Shown here piece by piece: positions 1 through 12,877 of a stretch of DNA of 42,505 bases. The translations under genes and the position numbers were made by a program. How positions within the stretch are numbered: position 1 is the first letter of the stretch; the number at the start of each line of letters is the position of its first letter. The stretch lies in contig CANGFT010000039.1 in assembly GCA_947453205.1 (NCBI GenBank), forward strand, positions 1 through 42,505, in the 5' to 3' direction. The DNA comes from Beijerinckiaceae bacterium. Lineage in GTDB: Bacteria > Pseudomonadota > Alphaproteobacteria > Rhizobiales > Beijerinckiaceae. The notes beneath the pieces are model-generated. The model made no database searches and was not told the origin of the DNA. It saw only the letters and a list, made by a program, of their open reading frames with translations.

Positions 1-13
1 AACGGAGCGGACA

Positions 14-4792
<4,779 letters not shown>

Positions 4793-4795
4793 GAC

Positions 4796-6214
4796 ATGGG
4801 TAAGGTTACAGGCTTCCTCGAGATCGATCGCCGCGACCGTCGCTATGCGCCGGCCTCCGACCGCATCCGTCACTACAAGGAATTCGTCATCCCCCTGAGC
4901 GAGGAGGCTACGCGCGATCAGGCTGCGCGCTGCATGAACTGCGGCGTGCCCTATTGTCATAACGGTTGTCCGGTGAACAACCAGATCCCCGACTTCAACG
5001 ATCTCGTTTATCGGCAGGACTGGGAGAACGCCTCGCGCAACCTCCACTCCACCAACAACTTCCCCGAATTCACCGGCCGCGTCTGCCCGGCGCCCTGCGA
5101 GGCGTCCTGCACGCTGAACCTGAGCGATCAGCCGGTGACCATCAAGACCATCGAATGCGCCATCGTCGACCGCGCCTGGTCCGAGGGCTGGCTGAAGCCT
5201 GAGCCCGCCAAGGCGAAGACCGGCAAGAAGATCGCCGTCGTCGGCTCCGGCCCCGCGGGCCTCGCCTGCGCCCAGCAGCTCGCGCGCGTGGGCCATGAGG
5301 TTCATGTCTACGAGAAGAACGGGCGGCCCGGCGGCCTGCTGCGCTATGGCATCCCCGACTTCAAGATGGAGAAGCAGCTGATCGACCGCCGCGTCGAGCA
5401 GATGAAGGGCGAGGGCGTCACCTTCCATTGCAACGTGAACGTCGGCCATGACGTGAAGATCGACGAGCTCGTGGCGCAATATGACGCGGTGGCGCTGGCG
5501 GGCGGCGCGGAGAAGCCGCGCGATCTGCCGATCCCCGGCCGCGAGCTTTCCGGCGTTCATTTCGCCATGGACTTCCTGCCCCAGCAGAACCGTCGCGTGG
5601 GCAAGGAGCAGATCGGCGCCAACGCCCCGATCCTCGCAGGCGGCAAGCATGTGGTGGTGATCGGCGGCGGCGACACGGGCTCGGACTGCATCGGCACCTC
5701 CGTGCGCCAGGGCGCGCTCTCCGTCACCCAGCTCGAGATCATGCCGCAGCCCCCCGAGAAGGAGAACAAGCTGCTGACCTGGCCCGAGTGGCCCCTCAAG
5801 ATGCGGACATCCTCCAGCCATGAAGAGGGCGCCGAGCGCGAATTCGCCGTGAATTCGGTCGAATTCCTGGGCGAGGGCGGCGCTGTGAAAGCGCTGCGCT
5901 GCGTGCGCGTCGATGGCAAGCTCCAGCCGATCCCCGGCGCCGAATTCGACCTGCAGGCCGATCTCGTGCTGCTCGCCATGGGCTTCGTCTCCCCTGTGCA
6001 TGAGGGCATGATCCATGACCTCGGCGTGAAGCTCGACGGCCGCGGCAATGTCGTCGCCGACACGCTTCAGTACAAGTCCACCGTGGAGAAGGTCTTCGCC
6101 TGCGGCGACATGCGCCGCGGCCAGTCGCTGGTCGTCTGGGCGATCCGCGAGGGCCGCCAATGCGCCGCCTCCATCGACAAGCATCTCATGGGCGAGACGA
6201 TCCTGCCGCGTTGA
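4796..6214 (+). CDS. gltD: Glutamate synthase [NADPH] small subunit
   Basis: Supplies electrons from NADPH through FAD and two 4Fe-4S clusters to GltB. Seen: N-terminal cysteine sets Cys46/49/54/58 and Cys97/101/105, an FAD-binding Rossmann motif GSGPAG at residues 150-155, and an NADPH-binding motif GGGDTG at 290-295. The length of 472 residues is usual for the beta subunit. It starts three bases after gltB, which implies translational coupling and fixed stoichiometry. A strong stem-loop follows the stop codon directly. Similar beta-like subunits occur in NADPH-dependent dihydropyrimidine dehydrogenase, but adjacency to gltB settles the identity. Confidence 0.97.
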   Translation: MGKVTGFLEIDRRDRRYAPASDRIRHYKEFVIPLSEEATRDQAARCMNCGVPYCHNGCPVNNQIPDFNDLVYRQDWENASRNLHSTNNFPEFTGRVCPAPCEASCTLNLSDQPVTIKTIECAIVDRAWSEGWLKPEPAKAKTGKKIAVVGSGPAGLACAQQLARVGHEVHVYEKNGRPGGLLRYGIPDFKMEKQLIDRRVEQMKGEGVTFHCNVNVGHDVKIDELVAQYDAVALAGGAEKPRDLPIPGRELSGVHFAMDFLPQQNRRVGKEQIGANAPILAGGKHVVVIGGGDTGSDCIGTSVRQGALSVTQLEIMPQPPEKENKLLTWPEWPLKMRTSSSHEEGAEREFAVNSVEFLGEGGAVKALRCVRVDGKLQPIPGAEFDLQADLVLLAMGFVSPVHEGMIHDLGVKLDGRGNVVADTLQYKSTVEKVFACGDMRRGQSLVVWAIREGRQCAASIDKHLMGETILPR

Positions 6215-6234
6215 GAATGTTCGTCTCTTGTTTG

Positions 6235-6263
6235 AAAGCCGCGCGGGAGATCGCGCGGCTTTT
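6235..6263. terminator. Bidirectional rho-independent terminator between gltD and the DUF2189 gene
   Basis: A perfect 11-bp stem (6235-6245 with 6252-6262) encloses the six-base loop GGAGAT. The stem arms begin and end in AAA/TTT, so either strand gives a GC stem followed by a short U run. It sits exactly between two convergent stop codons (gltD at 6214, the DUF2189 gene at 6263), so it probably serves both transcripts. Confidence 0.8.
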
Positions 6264-7072
6264 CAGTTTGTCTCCTCCACGACCACCCGGCGATAGAGAC
6301 GCCAGGTCGCATGGCCGAGGATGGGCAGCACGACCGTCAGCCCGATGAGAAGCGGCGCGCTGCCCACCAGCAGCGCGGCCGCCACGATCAGGCCCCACAG
6401 GGTCATGGGGCCGGGATTGTGCCGCACCGCCTGCACAGAACAGCGTATGGCGTCGCTCGCCCCCAGATGCCGGTCGAGCATCAGCGGGAACGATATGACG
6501 CTGATGGTGAAGGCGAGCGCGGCGAAGACGAAGCCGACGGCGTTGCCGATGAGGATGAGAGCCCAGCCCTCGCGGGTGTAGAGGCTGCGGTGGATCAGAT
6601 CCCCGAAGGATTGCGGCGCCGTCTTCAGCGTCAGGGCGTAGATCACCTGCGCGCTGGCCAGCCAGCAGACGAAAATGGCCAGCAGGATCGCGCCGAGGAT
6701 CAGCATCGAGCTGAAATTGGTGCAGCGCATCACCGAGAGGGCGTCGCGCCAGCCGGGCTCTTCGCCAAGCTCCCGACGGCGGCTGACCTCGTAGAGGCCA
6801 AGCGCGGCGAAGGGCCCGAGGATCGCGAAGCCCGCCAGCAGGGGATAGAAGAGCGGGATGACATTTTGCTGCGCCGTGGCGTAGGCGAGCAGCAGGCCCA
6901 CAATCGGATAGATCACCACCAGAAAGGCCGCATGGGTCGGCCAGGCGTTGAAATCCTCATAGCCCGCCCGCAAGGCGTAGCCGATGTCGCGGGGGGCGAT
7001 GCGGCGCAGCCCCGGCAAGGAAGGCCCCGCGCGGACGATCCGGCCCTGATGAATCTGGATGGTGCTCGCCAT
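6263..7072 (-). CDS. DUF2189 family integral membrane protein
   Basis: A 269-residue polytopic inner-membrane protein. Function is unknown for the DUF2189 family. Seen: a short cytoplasmic N-terminus, then about six hydrophobic segments, the first pair near residues 50-95 (FLVVIYPIVGLLLAYA and LLAGFAILGPFAALGLY). A polar loop with YEVSRRREL lies between the second and third segments, and the C-terminus carries Arg and Glu. The context W(R)DALSV after that loop is typical of DUF2189. It is convergent with gltD and shares the terminator hairpin. An 87-base gap separates it from the end of the upstream minus-strand oxidoreductase, so it may be expressed from read-through or from its own promoter. 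Alternative starts further in would remove only a few residues. Confidence 0.85.
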   Translation of the reverse strand: MASTIQIHQGRIVRAGPSLPGLRRIAPRDIGYALRAGYEDFNAWPTHAAFLVVIYPIVGLLLAYATAQQNVIPLFYPLLAGFAILGPFAALGLYEVSRRRELGEEPGWRDALSVMRCTNFSSMLILGAILLAIFVCWLASAQVIYALTLKTAPQSFGDLIHRSLYTREGWALILIGNAVGFVFAALAFTISVISFPLMLDRHLGASDAIRCSVQAVRHNPGPMTLWGLIVAAALLVGSAPLLIGLTVVLPILGHATWRLYRRVVVEETN

Positions 7073-7159
7073 GGGTCTCTCCTGCGAAAGCGCGCCCTCA
7101 TGCCGAGACTTAGGGTGCGGCCGAGGGCGGGGAAGGCCCAGGCCGGACGAAATCGCAGT

Positions 7160-10100
7160 CTATTCCGCCGCCGCCTTCACCGCAGCGGGGCCCGCGCGCA
7201 ACTGCGCCAGAAGCACAGCCTCCTGCGCCCTGGCGGCCGTCACATGACGCGCCTTCACATGGCCGAAGCCGCGGATCATCTGCGGGATCTCCGCCAGCGC
7301 CACGATGGCGGCGTGGGTGTCGGCGTCCAGCGCCGCGATGAGTTCCTCAAGCAAGGCCTTGTAATCGCGCAGGAGCCTGCGCTCCTCGCGCCGTTCCTGC
7401 GTATAGCCGAAGATGTCGAGCGGCGTGCCGCGCAGCGCCTTCAACGGCGCAAGGATCCGGAACAGCCCCATCATGCGCGGACCGAAGGTCGATTTGATCG
7501 GCAGGCCAGATTGGGGATCGCGGCGGGCGAAGAGCGGCGGGGCGAGGTGGAATTCAAGGCGCAGATCGCCTTCGAAGGCCGCCTTCAACTGCTCCTGAAA
7601 CGCCCCGTCCGCATAAAGCCGCGCGATTTCATATTCGTCCTTCACCGCCATCAGCTTGAACAGATTGCGCGCGACGGCGAGCGCGAAAGCCTCATGCCCC
7701 GGCGTCTTCGCCCGCTCGGCCTCACGGGCGCGCAGAACGAGCGCGCGATAACGCGCCGCATAGGCCTCATTCTGATAGTCGCGCAGGAAAGCGACGCGGC
7801 GGGCCACGATCTCCTCAAAGCCCTGCGCTGGAGGCTGCGCGGCGGACGGGGGCTGCGCGCGCGTCAGCAAGGCCTCGACGCCAGCCCGGTCGACGGCCGC
7901 ACGCCTGCCCCAGACGAAGGCCTGCCTGTTCATCTCCACCGCTTCGCCATTGAGCTCCAGCGCGCGGAAGATCGCGGCTTGCGAGAGCGGCACGAAACCC
8001 TTCTGAAAGGCGAAGCCCAGCGTGAACATATTCACCGCCAGCGGCGTGCCCAGCAGCGCGCTCGCCATGGCGCCGGCGTCGATGAAATGGGCGGTCTCCC
8101 CCGCCGCCTCGACGATGGCTTTCCTGATGCGCGCGCCGGGCAGCGTGTAATCGGGATTGGCTGTGAAATCGCCCGGATAGGTCTCCGCCGTATTGACGAT
8201 CACGCCGGTATGGCCATGGCGCACGGCGGCGAGGGATTTCCTGGCGCCTGCGACGATGAGGTCGCAGCCCAGCAGCAGATCGGCCTCGCCCGCCGCGATG
8301 CGGATCGCGTGGATGTCTTCAGGGCTCCGGCCGATCTTCACATGGCTGAAGACCGCTCCGCCCTTTTGCGCGATGCCCGTCATGTCGATGGCGCCTGCGC
8401 CCTTGCCCTCGACATGGGCGGCCATGCCAAGAATGGCGCCGATGGTGACGACGCCGGTGCCGCCGACGCCCGCCACCAATATGCCGAAGGGTTTGTCGGT
8501 GAGGACCGGCGGTTCAGGCGTCGGCAGATCATCGCCGGGCCCGCCGGTCAGGGAGGCGAGCGGCGCCGCCTTTCTCGGCCGCGCGCCATGCACCGTCACG
8601 AAGGACGGACAGAAGCCGTTCAAGCAGGAGAAATCCTTGTTGCAGGTTCCCTGGTCGATGCGGCGCTTGCGGCCGAATTCGGTCTCGATGGGCTGCACGG
8701 AGACGCAGTTCGACTGCACCCCGCAATCGCCGCAGCCCTCGCAGACGCGCTCGTTGATGATGATGCGCCTGTCAGGATCAGGATAGGTTCCGCGCTTGCG
8801 GCGGCGGCGCTTTTCGGCGGCGCATGTCTGGTCGAAGATGAGGGCGGTGACGCCGGGGATCTGCGCCAGCTCCCGCTGCACAGCGTCGAGCTCCTCGCGC
8901 GGGCGGATGGTGAGGCCCGCAGGCCATTGCGCATCCGCCGGATATTTGAAGGGATCGTCGGTCACCAGCACAAGCTGGCGCACGCCCTCGGCCGCCACCT
9001 GCCGGGCCATGCGGTCCACGGTGAGGCCGCCGTCATGGGCCTGGCCGCCGGTCATGGCCACCGCATCGTTGTAGAGGATCTTGTAGGTCATGTTCACGCC
9101 AGACCCGATGGCGAAGCGCATGGCCAGCACGCCCGAATGATTATAGGTGCCATCGCCCAGGTTCTGGAACACATGGCCGCGCGTGGAGAAAGGCGCCTCG
9201 CCGACCCAGTTGGCGCCCTCGCCGCCCATGTGGGTGAAGCCCTCGGTGGCCCGATCCATCCACTGGACCATGTAATGGCAGCCGATGCCCGCATAGGCGC
9301 GCATGCCCTCGGGCACTTTTGTTGAGGTGTTGTGCGGACAGCCCGAGCAAAAATAGGGCGCGCGCTGGGCGACCTCACGAGCCTGCGCCAGCATGGCCTG
9401 CCCCTGCCGCACGCGCGACAGGTTGCGCGACAATTCCTCATCATGGGGCGCGCGCGCACGCAGGCGCTCCCCGATGGCGATGGCTATGTCATTGGTGTCG
9501 AGCGCGGCCTTGGCGGGAAAAAGCGCGGCGCCGCGTTCGTCCTTCTTGCCGATGACGAGGGGCTGACGCTCTGCGCCGTAAAGCTCTTCGCGCAGCTGCG
9601 CCTCGATGATGGAGCGCTTCTCCTCGACCACGATGATGAGGTCGAGGCCGTCGGCGAAGGCGCGCAGGCCCTGCGGCTCGAGCGGCCACGCGCAGCCAAG
9701 CTTGTGGAGCCGCAGCCCCAGAGCCCGCGCCCGCCCTTCGTCGATCCCCAGCGCATCGAGCGCCTGGCGCACATCAAGATAGGATTTGCCGGTGGTGATG
9801 ATGCCCACGCGGGCCTCCGCGCCGCCGCCGAAGATCGTCCGGTTGATTTCATTGGCGCGCAGAAAGGCCAGAATCGCCTCGCGCTTGTGGTCCAGCAGCC
9901 GCGCCTCCTGCTCCAGCACGGGATCGCGCGGACGGATGTTGAGGCCGCCAGCGGGCAGGACATGGTCGCTCGGGATCACCGTGGCGATGCGGTCGAGGTC
10001 GCTGTCGACGATGGCGGTCGACTCGATATTGTCCTTGACGCATTTCACCCCGACCCAGACGCCCGCATAGCGCGACAGGGCGAAGCCGTAGAGGCCATAG

Positions 10101-10690
10101 TCCATAAGCTCCTGCACGCCAGCCGGCTGCAGGATCGGCATGCCCAGGCTGAAGAGCTGGAACTCTGACTGATGGCCTGAGGTGGAGGACTCCATCGCAT
10201 GGTCATCGCCCATGAGGACGAGCACGCCGCCGTGTTTCGAGGTTCCCGCGAGATTGGCGTGGCGGAAGACGTCGCCCGAACGATCGACGCCCGGCCCCTT
10301 GCCGTACCAGACCGCGAAGACGCCATCATACTTTCCCTCGCCGCGCATCTCGGCCTGCTGGGCGCCCCAGATGGCGGTGGCCGCCAGATCCTCATTGAGG
10401 CCCGGCTGGAAGACCACCTCCGCCGCGCGCAGCTCACCCGCCGCCTGCACGAACTGCTGATCGAGCCCACCGACCGGCGAGCCGCGATAGCCCGAAACGA
10501 AGCCCGCCGTATTGAGCCCCGCGCGCCGGTCGCGCTCCTTCTGCATGAGGAGCAGGCGGACCACGGCCTGCGATCCCGTGATATAGACGCGCTGTCTGGC
10601 GAGGTCGTATTTGTCGGCGAGGGTCACGGCGCCATACGCCACATCCCCGGCGGAGCCGGGCGAGGGAAGATCGCGGCCATCATGTGTCAT
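7160..10690 (-). CDS. Indolepyruvate ferredoxin oxidoreductase, fused alpha-beta type
   Basis: Oxidative decarboxylation of aryl-pyruvates (or other 2-oxo acids) to acyl-CoA with ferredoxin as acceptor; cytoplasmic. Seen in order: a pyrimidine-binding/transketolase-like N-terminal half (TGSQAVVRLLL, FVSGYRGSPVGG), a thiamine diphosphate domain with a cysteine pair in CSGCPHNTSTKVP and the motif GDGTYNH, a cysteine-rich iron-sulfur segment (CEGCGDCG, then CNKDFSCLNGFCPSF), and a C-terminal gamma-type domain starting GVGGTGVVTIG. The 1176 residues match the long fused form common in alpha- and betaproteobacteria. I chose ATG at 10690 (MTHDGRD); an ATG at 10711 adds seven residues and is possible. 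A candidate promoter lies just upstream. The substrate could be another 2-oxo acid. Confidence 0.93.
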   Translation of the reverse strand: MTHDGRDLPSPGSAGDVAYGAVTLADKYDLARQRVYITGSQAVVRLLLMQKERDRRAGLNTAGFVSGYRGSPVGGLDQQFVQAAGELRAAEVVFQPGLNEDLAATAIWGAQQAEMRGEGKYDGVFAVWYGKGPGVDRSGDVFRHANLAGTSKHGGVLVLMGDDHAMESSTSGHQSEFQLFSLGMPILQPAGVQELMDYGLYGFALSRYAGVWVGVKCVKDNIESTAIVDSDLDRIATVIPSDHVLPAGGLNIRPRDPVLEQEARLLDHKREAILAFLRANEINRTIFGGGAEARVGIITTGKSYLDVRQALDALGIDEGRARALGLRLHKLGCAWPLEPQGLRAFADGLDLIIVVEEKRSIIEAQLREELYGAERQPLVIGKKDERGAALFPAKAALDTNDIAIAIGERLRARAPHDEELSRNLSRVRQGQAMLAQAREVAQRAPYFCSGCPHNTSTKVPEGMRAYAGIGCHYMVQWMDRATEGFTHMGGEGANWVGEAPFSTRGHVFQNLGDGTYNHSGVLAMRFAIGSGVNMTYKILYNDAVAMTGGQAHDGGLTVDRMARQVAAEGVRQLVLVTDDPFKYPADAQWPAGLTIRPREELDAVQRELAQIPGVTALIFDQTCAAEKRRRRKRGTYPDPDRRIIINERVCEGCGDCGVQSNCVSVQPIETEFGRKRRIDQGTCNKDFSCLNGFCPSFVTVHGARPRKAAPLASLTGGPGDDLPTPEPPVLTDKPFGILVAGVGGTGVVTIGAILGMAAHVEGKGAGAIDMTGIAQKGGAVFSHVKIGRSPEDIHAIRIAAGEADLLLGCDLIVAGARKSLAAVRHGHTGVIVNTAETYPGDFTANPDYTLPGARIRKAIVEAAGETAHFIDAGAMASALLGTPLAVNMFTLGFAFQKGFVPLSQAAIFRALELNGEAVEMNRQAFVWGRRAAVDRAGVEALLTRAQPPSAAQPPAQGFEEIVARRVAFLRDYQNEAYAARYRALVLRAREAERAKTPGHEAFALAVARNLFKLMAVKDEYEIARLYADGAFQEQLKAAFEGDLRLEFHLAPPLFARRDPQSGLPIKSTFGPRMMGLFRILAPLKALRGTPLDIFGYTQERREERRLLRDYKALLEELIAALDADTHAAIVALAEIPQMIRGFGHVKARHVTAARAQEAVLLAQLRAGPAAVKAAAE

Positions 10691-10727
10691 GTCTTGCCCC
10701 CGGCCGATCATCGCAGGCCCTGACGCA

Positions 10728-10756
10728 ATCTAGGGCGATGGCGCCTTGCATTTCAA
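10728..10756 (-). promoter_or_regulatory. Candidate promoter of the indolepyruvate oxidoreductase gene
   Basis: Read on the minus strand: TTGAAA (10751-10756), a 17-base spacer, then CTAGAT (10728-10733). The predicted transcript start near 10721 gives about 31 bases of leader before ATG 10690, which favours that start. Confidence 0.45.
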
Positions 10757-10848
10757 GGTGAGCCGCCGCGGGCAGTTGCCTCCCTGCCCCGATCAAGCCA
10801 AAGTCTCATGCGACGAAGCGACTCAACCGTCCCGGAACGCCCCCGCTC

Positions 10849-11478
10849 ATGAAGAGATACGCCCTCCTCCTGCCCCTCCTGCTGTGGAGCCATGGCGCCG
10901 CAGCCCATCCCCATGTGATGGTGGGCATGACGAGCGAGGTGATCTTCGTGGATGGCAAGGTGGCCGCCATCCGCCATCACTGGACCTTCGACGACATGTA
11001 TTCAGCTTTCGTCACCGCCAATCTTGGCAAGGACGGCCAGGACCCCACACCTGAGGAATTGCAGCCGGTGGCGCAGACCAATGTCGAGTCCCTCAGGGAG
11101 TTCGATTATTTCACGGCGCCCAAGGCGAACGGAAAGAAGACGCCTTTCGGCGTCCCGAAGGATTACTCCATGACCTTCGACGGCGCGGAGAAAACCGCCA
11201 CGCTGCATTTCACCCTGCCGCTGGCCGAGCCGGCGCAAAGCAAGCTCTTCGTCTTTCAAATTTATGACCCAAGCTATTTCGTCGCCTTCACCTTCAATCC
11301 CGGCCAGGCCGTGACCTTGACCAATGCGCCCGCCGGATGCTCCCTCAGTGTGACAAAGCCCAAGGCCCTCGACAGCGAAGACAGCAAGAAGCTGAACGAG
11401 AGTTTCTTCTCCGGCCTGTCGCCGGGCTCTGATTTCGGCTCCAAACTGGCTGACCGCGCCATCGTGGCCTGCCCCTGA
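10849..11478 (+). CDS. DUF1007 family periplasmic protein (ZevA-like)
   Basis: Probably an exported metal-binding partner of the transporter that follows. Seen: a signal peptide (hydrophobic stretch LLLPLLLW, residues 6-13) ending AAA before His20, so the mature protein would begin HPHV. Further histidines occur in IRHHWTFDD near residue 44, and a Cys in AGCSLS and a near-terminal Cys are present. The 209 residues fit DUF1007. In Haemophilus influenzae, ZevA (DUF1007) and ZevB form a zinc-related pair; assignment to zinc here is by analogy, and nickel or cobalt are alternatives. The stop overlaps the next start by one base (TGATG), which indicates coupling. Confidence 0.85.
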   Translation: MKRYALLLPLLLWSHGAAAHPHVMVGMTSEVIFVDGKVAAIRHHWTFDDMYSAFVTANLGKDGQDPTPEELQPVAQTNVESLREFDYFTAPKANGKKTPFGVPKDYSMTFDGAEKTATLHFTLPLAEPAQSKLFVFQIYDPSYFVAFTFNPGQAVTLTNAPAGCSLSVTKPKALDSEDSKKLNESFFSGLSPGSDFGSKLADRAIVACP

Positions 11479-12494
11479 TGGCGCGCGGCGGGCTGCTCAG
11501 GCTGGCGGCGCTGACGGGCATGATCGCGCTCGCCGCATGGGCTTTCGACGCCGCGCTGGCGCAGGGGCTCGCCCCGCCAGTCCGCAACCCCTTCAGCGTC
11601 GGCGTCAGCGAGGGCGGCGGTCAATACACCGGGCTGCTCGGCTGGATCATGGCCCGGCAGATGGAGTTCGAGCGCGCCCTGAGCGGCGCCGTCCGCGCCA
11701 TCCGCACCACGGGCGCGGGCTTCTGGACTCTCGCGGGCCTGAGCTTCGCCTATGGCGTCTTCCATGCGGCGGGGCCGGGGCACGGCAAGGCGGTCGTCGC
11801 CGCCTATATGGTGGCCAATGAGAGGGCGCTGAAACGTGGTCTTATCATCGCGGGGCTCGCCGCTCTTCTGCAGGGCTTCGTGGCTGTGGCTATCGTGGGC
11901 CTGCTCGCCCTTCTGCTGGGCGCCGCCGCGAGCCAGATGCGCGAGGCCGCGCAATGGGTGGAGATCGCGAGCTTCGCAGGCATCGCCGCTTTTGGCGGCT
12001 ATCTGACCCTGCGCAAGGGCCGCGTGCTGGCGCAGGCGCTGCGCCCGCCTGAGCCCGTCTCCTCCCGCTTCGTCTGCGAGGCGGTCGATGGCGACGAGAC
12101 CCATGTGCATGGGCCGGACTGCGGCCATGTCCATATGCCCGACCCCGGCGCGCTGGGAAAACCGCGCCTTGAATGGCGCGACGCCGCCCTGACCATTCTC
12201 ACCGCAGGCGCGCGCCCCTGTTCGGGCGCCATCCTCGTGCTGGTCTTCTCCATGGCGCAGGGGATTTTCTGGGCAGGCGTGGCCGCCACCTTCGCCATGG
12301 CGCTGGGCACGGCGATCACCACAGGCGCGCTGGCCGCCATGGCGGTGCTGGCGAAAGGCCTGGCCCTGCGCCTGACGGGCGGCGAGGCGAGCCGTCGCGG
12401 GGAGATCGTCGCCCGCCTGGTGGAGTTCGCCGCCGCATGCCTCGTGCTGGCGCTGGGGCTGGCGCTGCTGCTGGGGTTCACGCTGGCGGGGTAG
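11478..12494 (+). CDS. Nickel/cobalt/zinc transporter of the RcnA/ZevB type
   Basis: A 338-residue inner-membrane metal transporter. Seen: an N-terminal signal-like segment ending ALAQG, a periplasmic stretch, then about six membrane segments. The family signature FHAAGPGHGKAVVAAY spans roughly residues 95-110. A cytoplasmic or periplasmic histidine loop (THVHGPDCGHVHMP) lies near residue 215, and a second conserved helix starts GARPCSGAI. These features are shared by RcnA-like nickel/cobalt exporters and ZevB. The direct one-base overlap with a DUF1007 gene points to ZevB-like function. Direction of transport and metal cannot be read from sequence. Confidence 0.88.
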   Translation: MARGGLLRLAALTGMIALAAWAFDAALAQGLAPPVRNPFSVGVSEGGGQYTGLLGWIMARQMEFERALSGAVRAIRTTGAGFWTLAGLSFAYGVFHAAGPGHGKAVVAAYMVANERALKRGLIIAGLAALLQGFVAVAIVGLLALLLGAAASQMREAAQWVEIASFAGIAAFGGYLTLRKGRVLAQALRPPEPVSSRFVCEAVDGDETHVHGPDCGHVHMPDPGALGKPRLEWRDAALTILTAGARPCSGAILVLVFSMAQGIFWAGVAATFAMALGTAITTGALAAMAVLAKGLALRLTGGEASRRGEIVARLVEFAAACLVLALGLALLLGFTLAG

Positions 12495-12507
12495 GGGACA
12501 ATGGTCG

Positions 12508-12535
12508 TTGTTTATTGGCTATGCTTATGTTAATT
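12508..12535 (+). promoter_or_regulatory. Possible promoter of the solitary antitoxin gene
   Basis: TTGTTT (12508-12513), a 16-base spacer and TTAATT (12530-12535) lie in a short AT-rich patch that contrasts with the flanking GC-rich DNA. It would place the transcript start almost on the ATG at 12543. Weak by-eye match. Confidence 0.3.
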
Positions 12536-12542
12536 TTTCAAA

Positions 12543-12863
12543 ATGGTGGTGACGAAGAGCTTCAAGGATCTGGTGCAAAGCCGGTTGGCGCGCGACCCCG
12601 ATTTCGCGGCCGCCCTGCTGCGCGAAGGCGTCGACACTCTGCTGGCTGGCGATGTGGAGACCGGCAAGGCGATCCTGCGTGACTATATCAAGGCGACGGT
12701 TGGCTTCGAGACCTTGGCCGAAGCCACCGCGACCCCGGCCAAGAGCCTGATCCGCATGTTCGGTCCACGCGGCAATCCGCAGGCGCGCAACCTTTTCGGC
12801 GTCATCAGCTATCTACAGAAACAGGCGGGCGTCGCCTTCCGTGTGGCGGCGTCGCCCCTTTAG
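12543..12863 (+). CDS. HigA-like antitoxin / HTH DNA-binding protein, without toxin
   Basis: A 106-residue protein resembling the DNA-binding antitoxins annotated as addiction-module antidotes. Seen: an N-terminal helical region (FKDLVQSRLARDPDFAAALL), a linker with GKAILRDYIKATVGF, then a helix-turn-helix segment around residues 57-92 containing LAEATATPAKSLIRMFGP, GNPQARNLFGVI and a final helix. In this family the antidote normally follows a RelE/HigB-type toxin. Here only 48 bases separate it from the metal transporter stop, and no toxin frame exists on either side. It may be a remnant, an anti-addiction copy or a repurposed regulator. There is no clear ribosome-binding site before the ATG. 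Confidence 0.8.
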   Translation: MVVTKSFKDLVQSRLARDPDFAAALLREGVDTLLAGDVETGKAILRDYIKATVGFETLAEATATPAKSLIRMFGPRGNPQARNLFGVISYLQKQAGVAFRVAASPL

Positions 12864-12877
12864 CTGAACCATCCCTT

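Noticed and set aside
6311-9325. A 1004-codon plus-strand frame opposite the DUF2189 and indolepyruvate oxidoreductase genes
   Set aside because: Same high-GC antisense effect; the translated product is Arg/Gln/His-rich noise.
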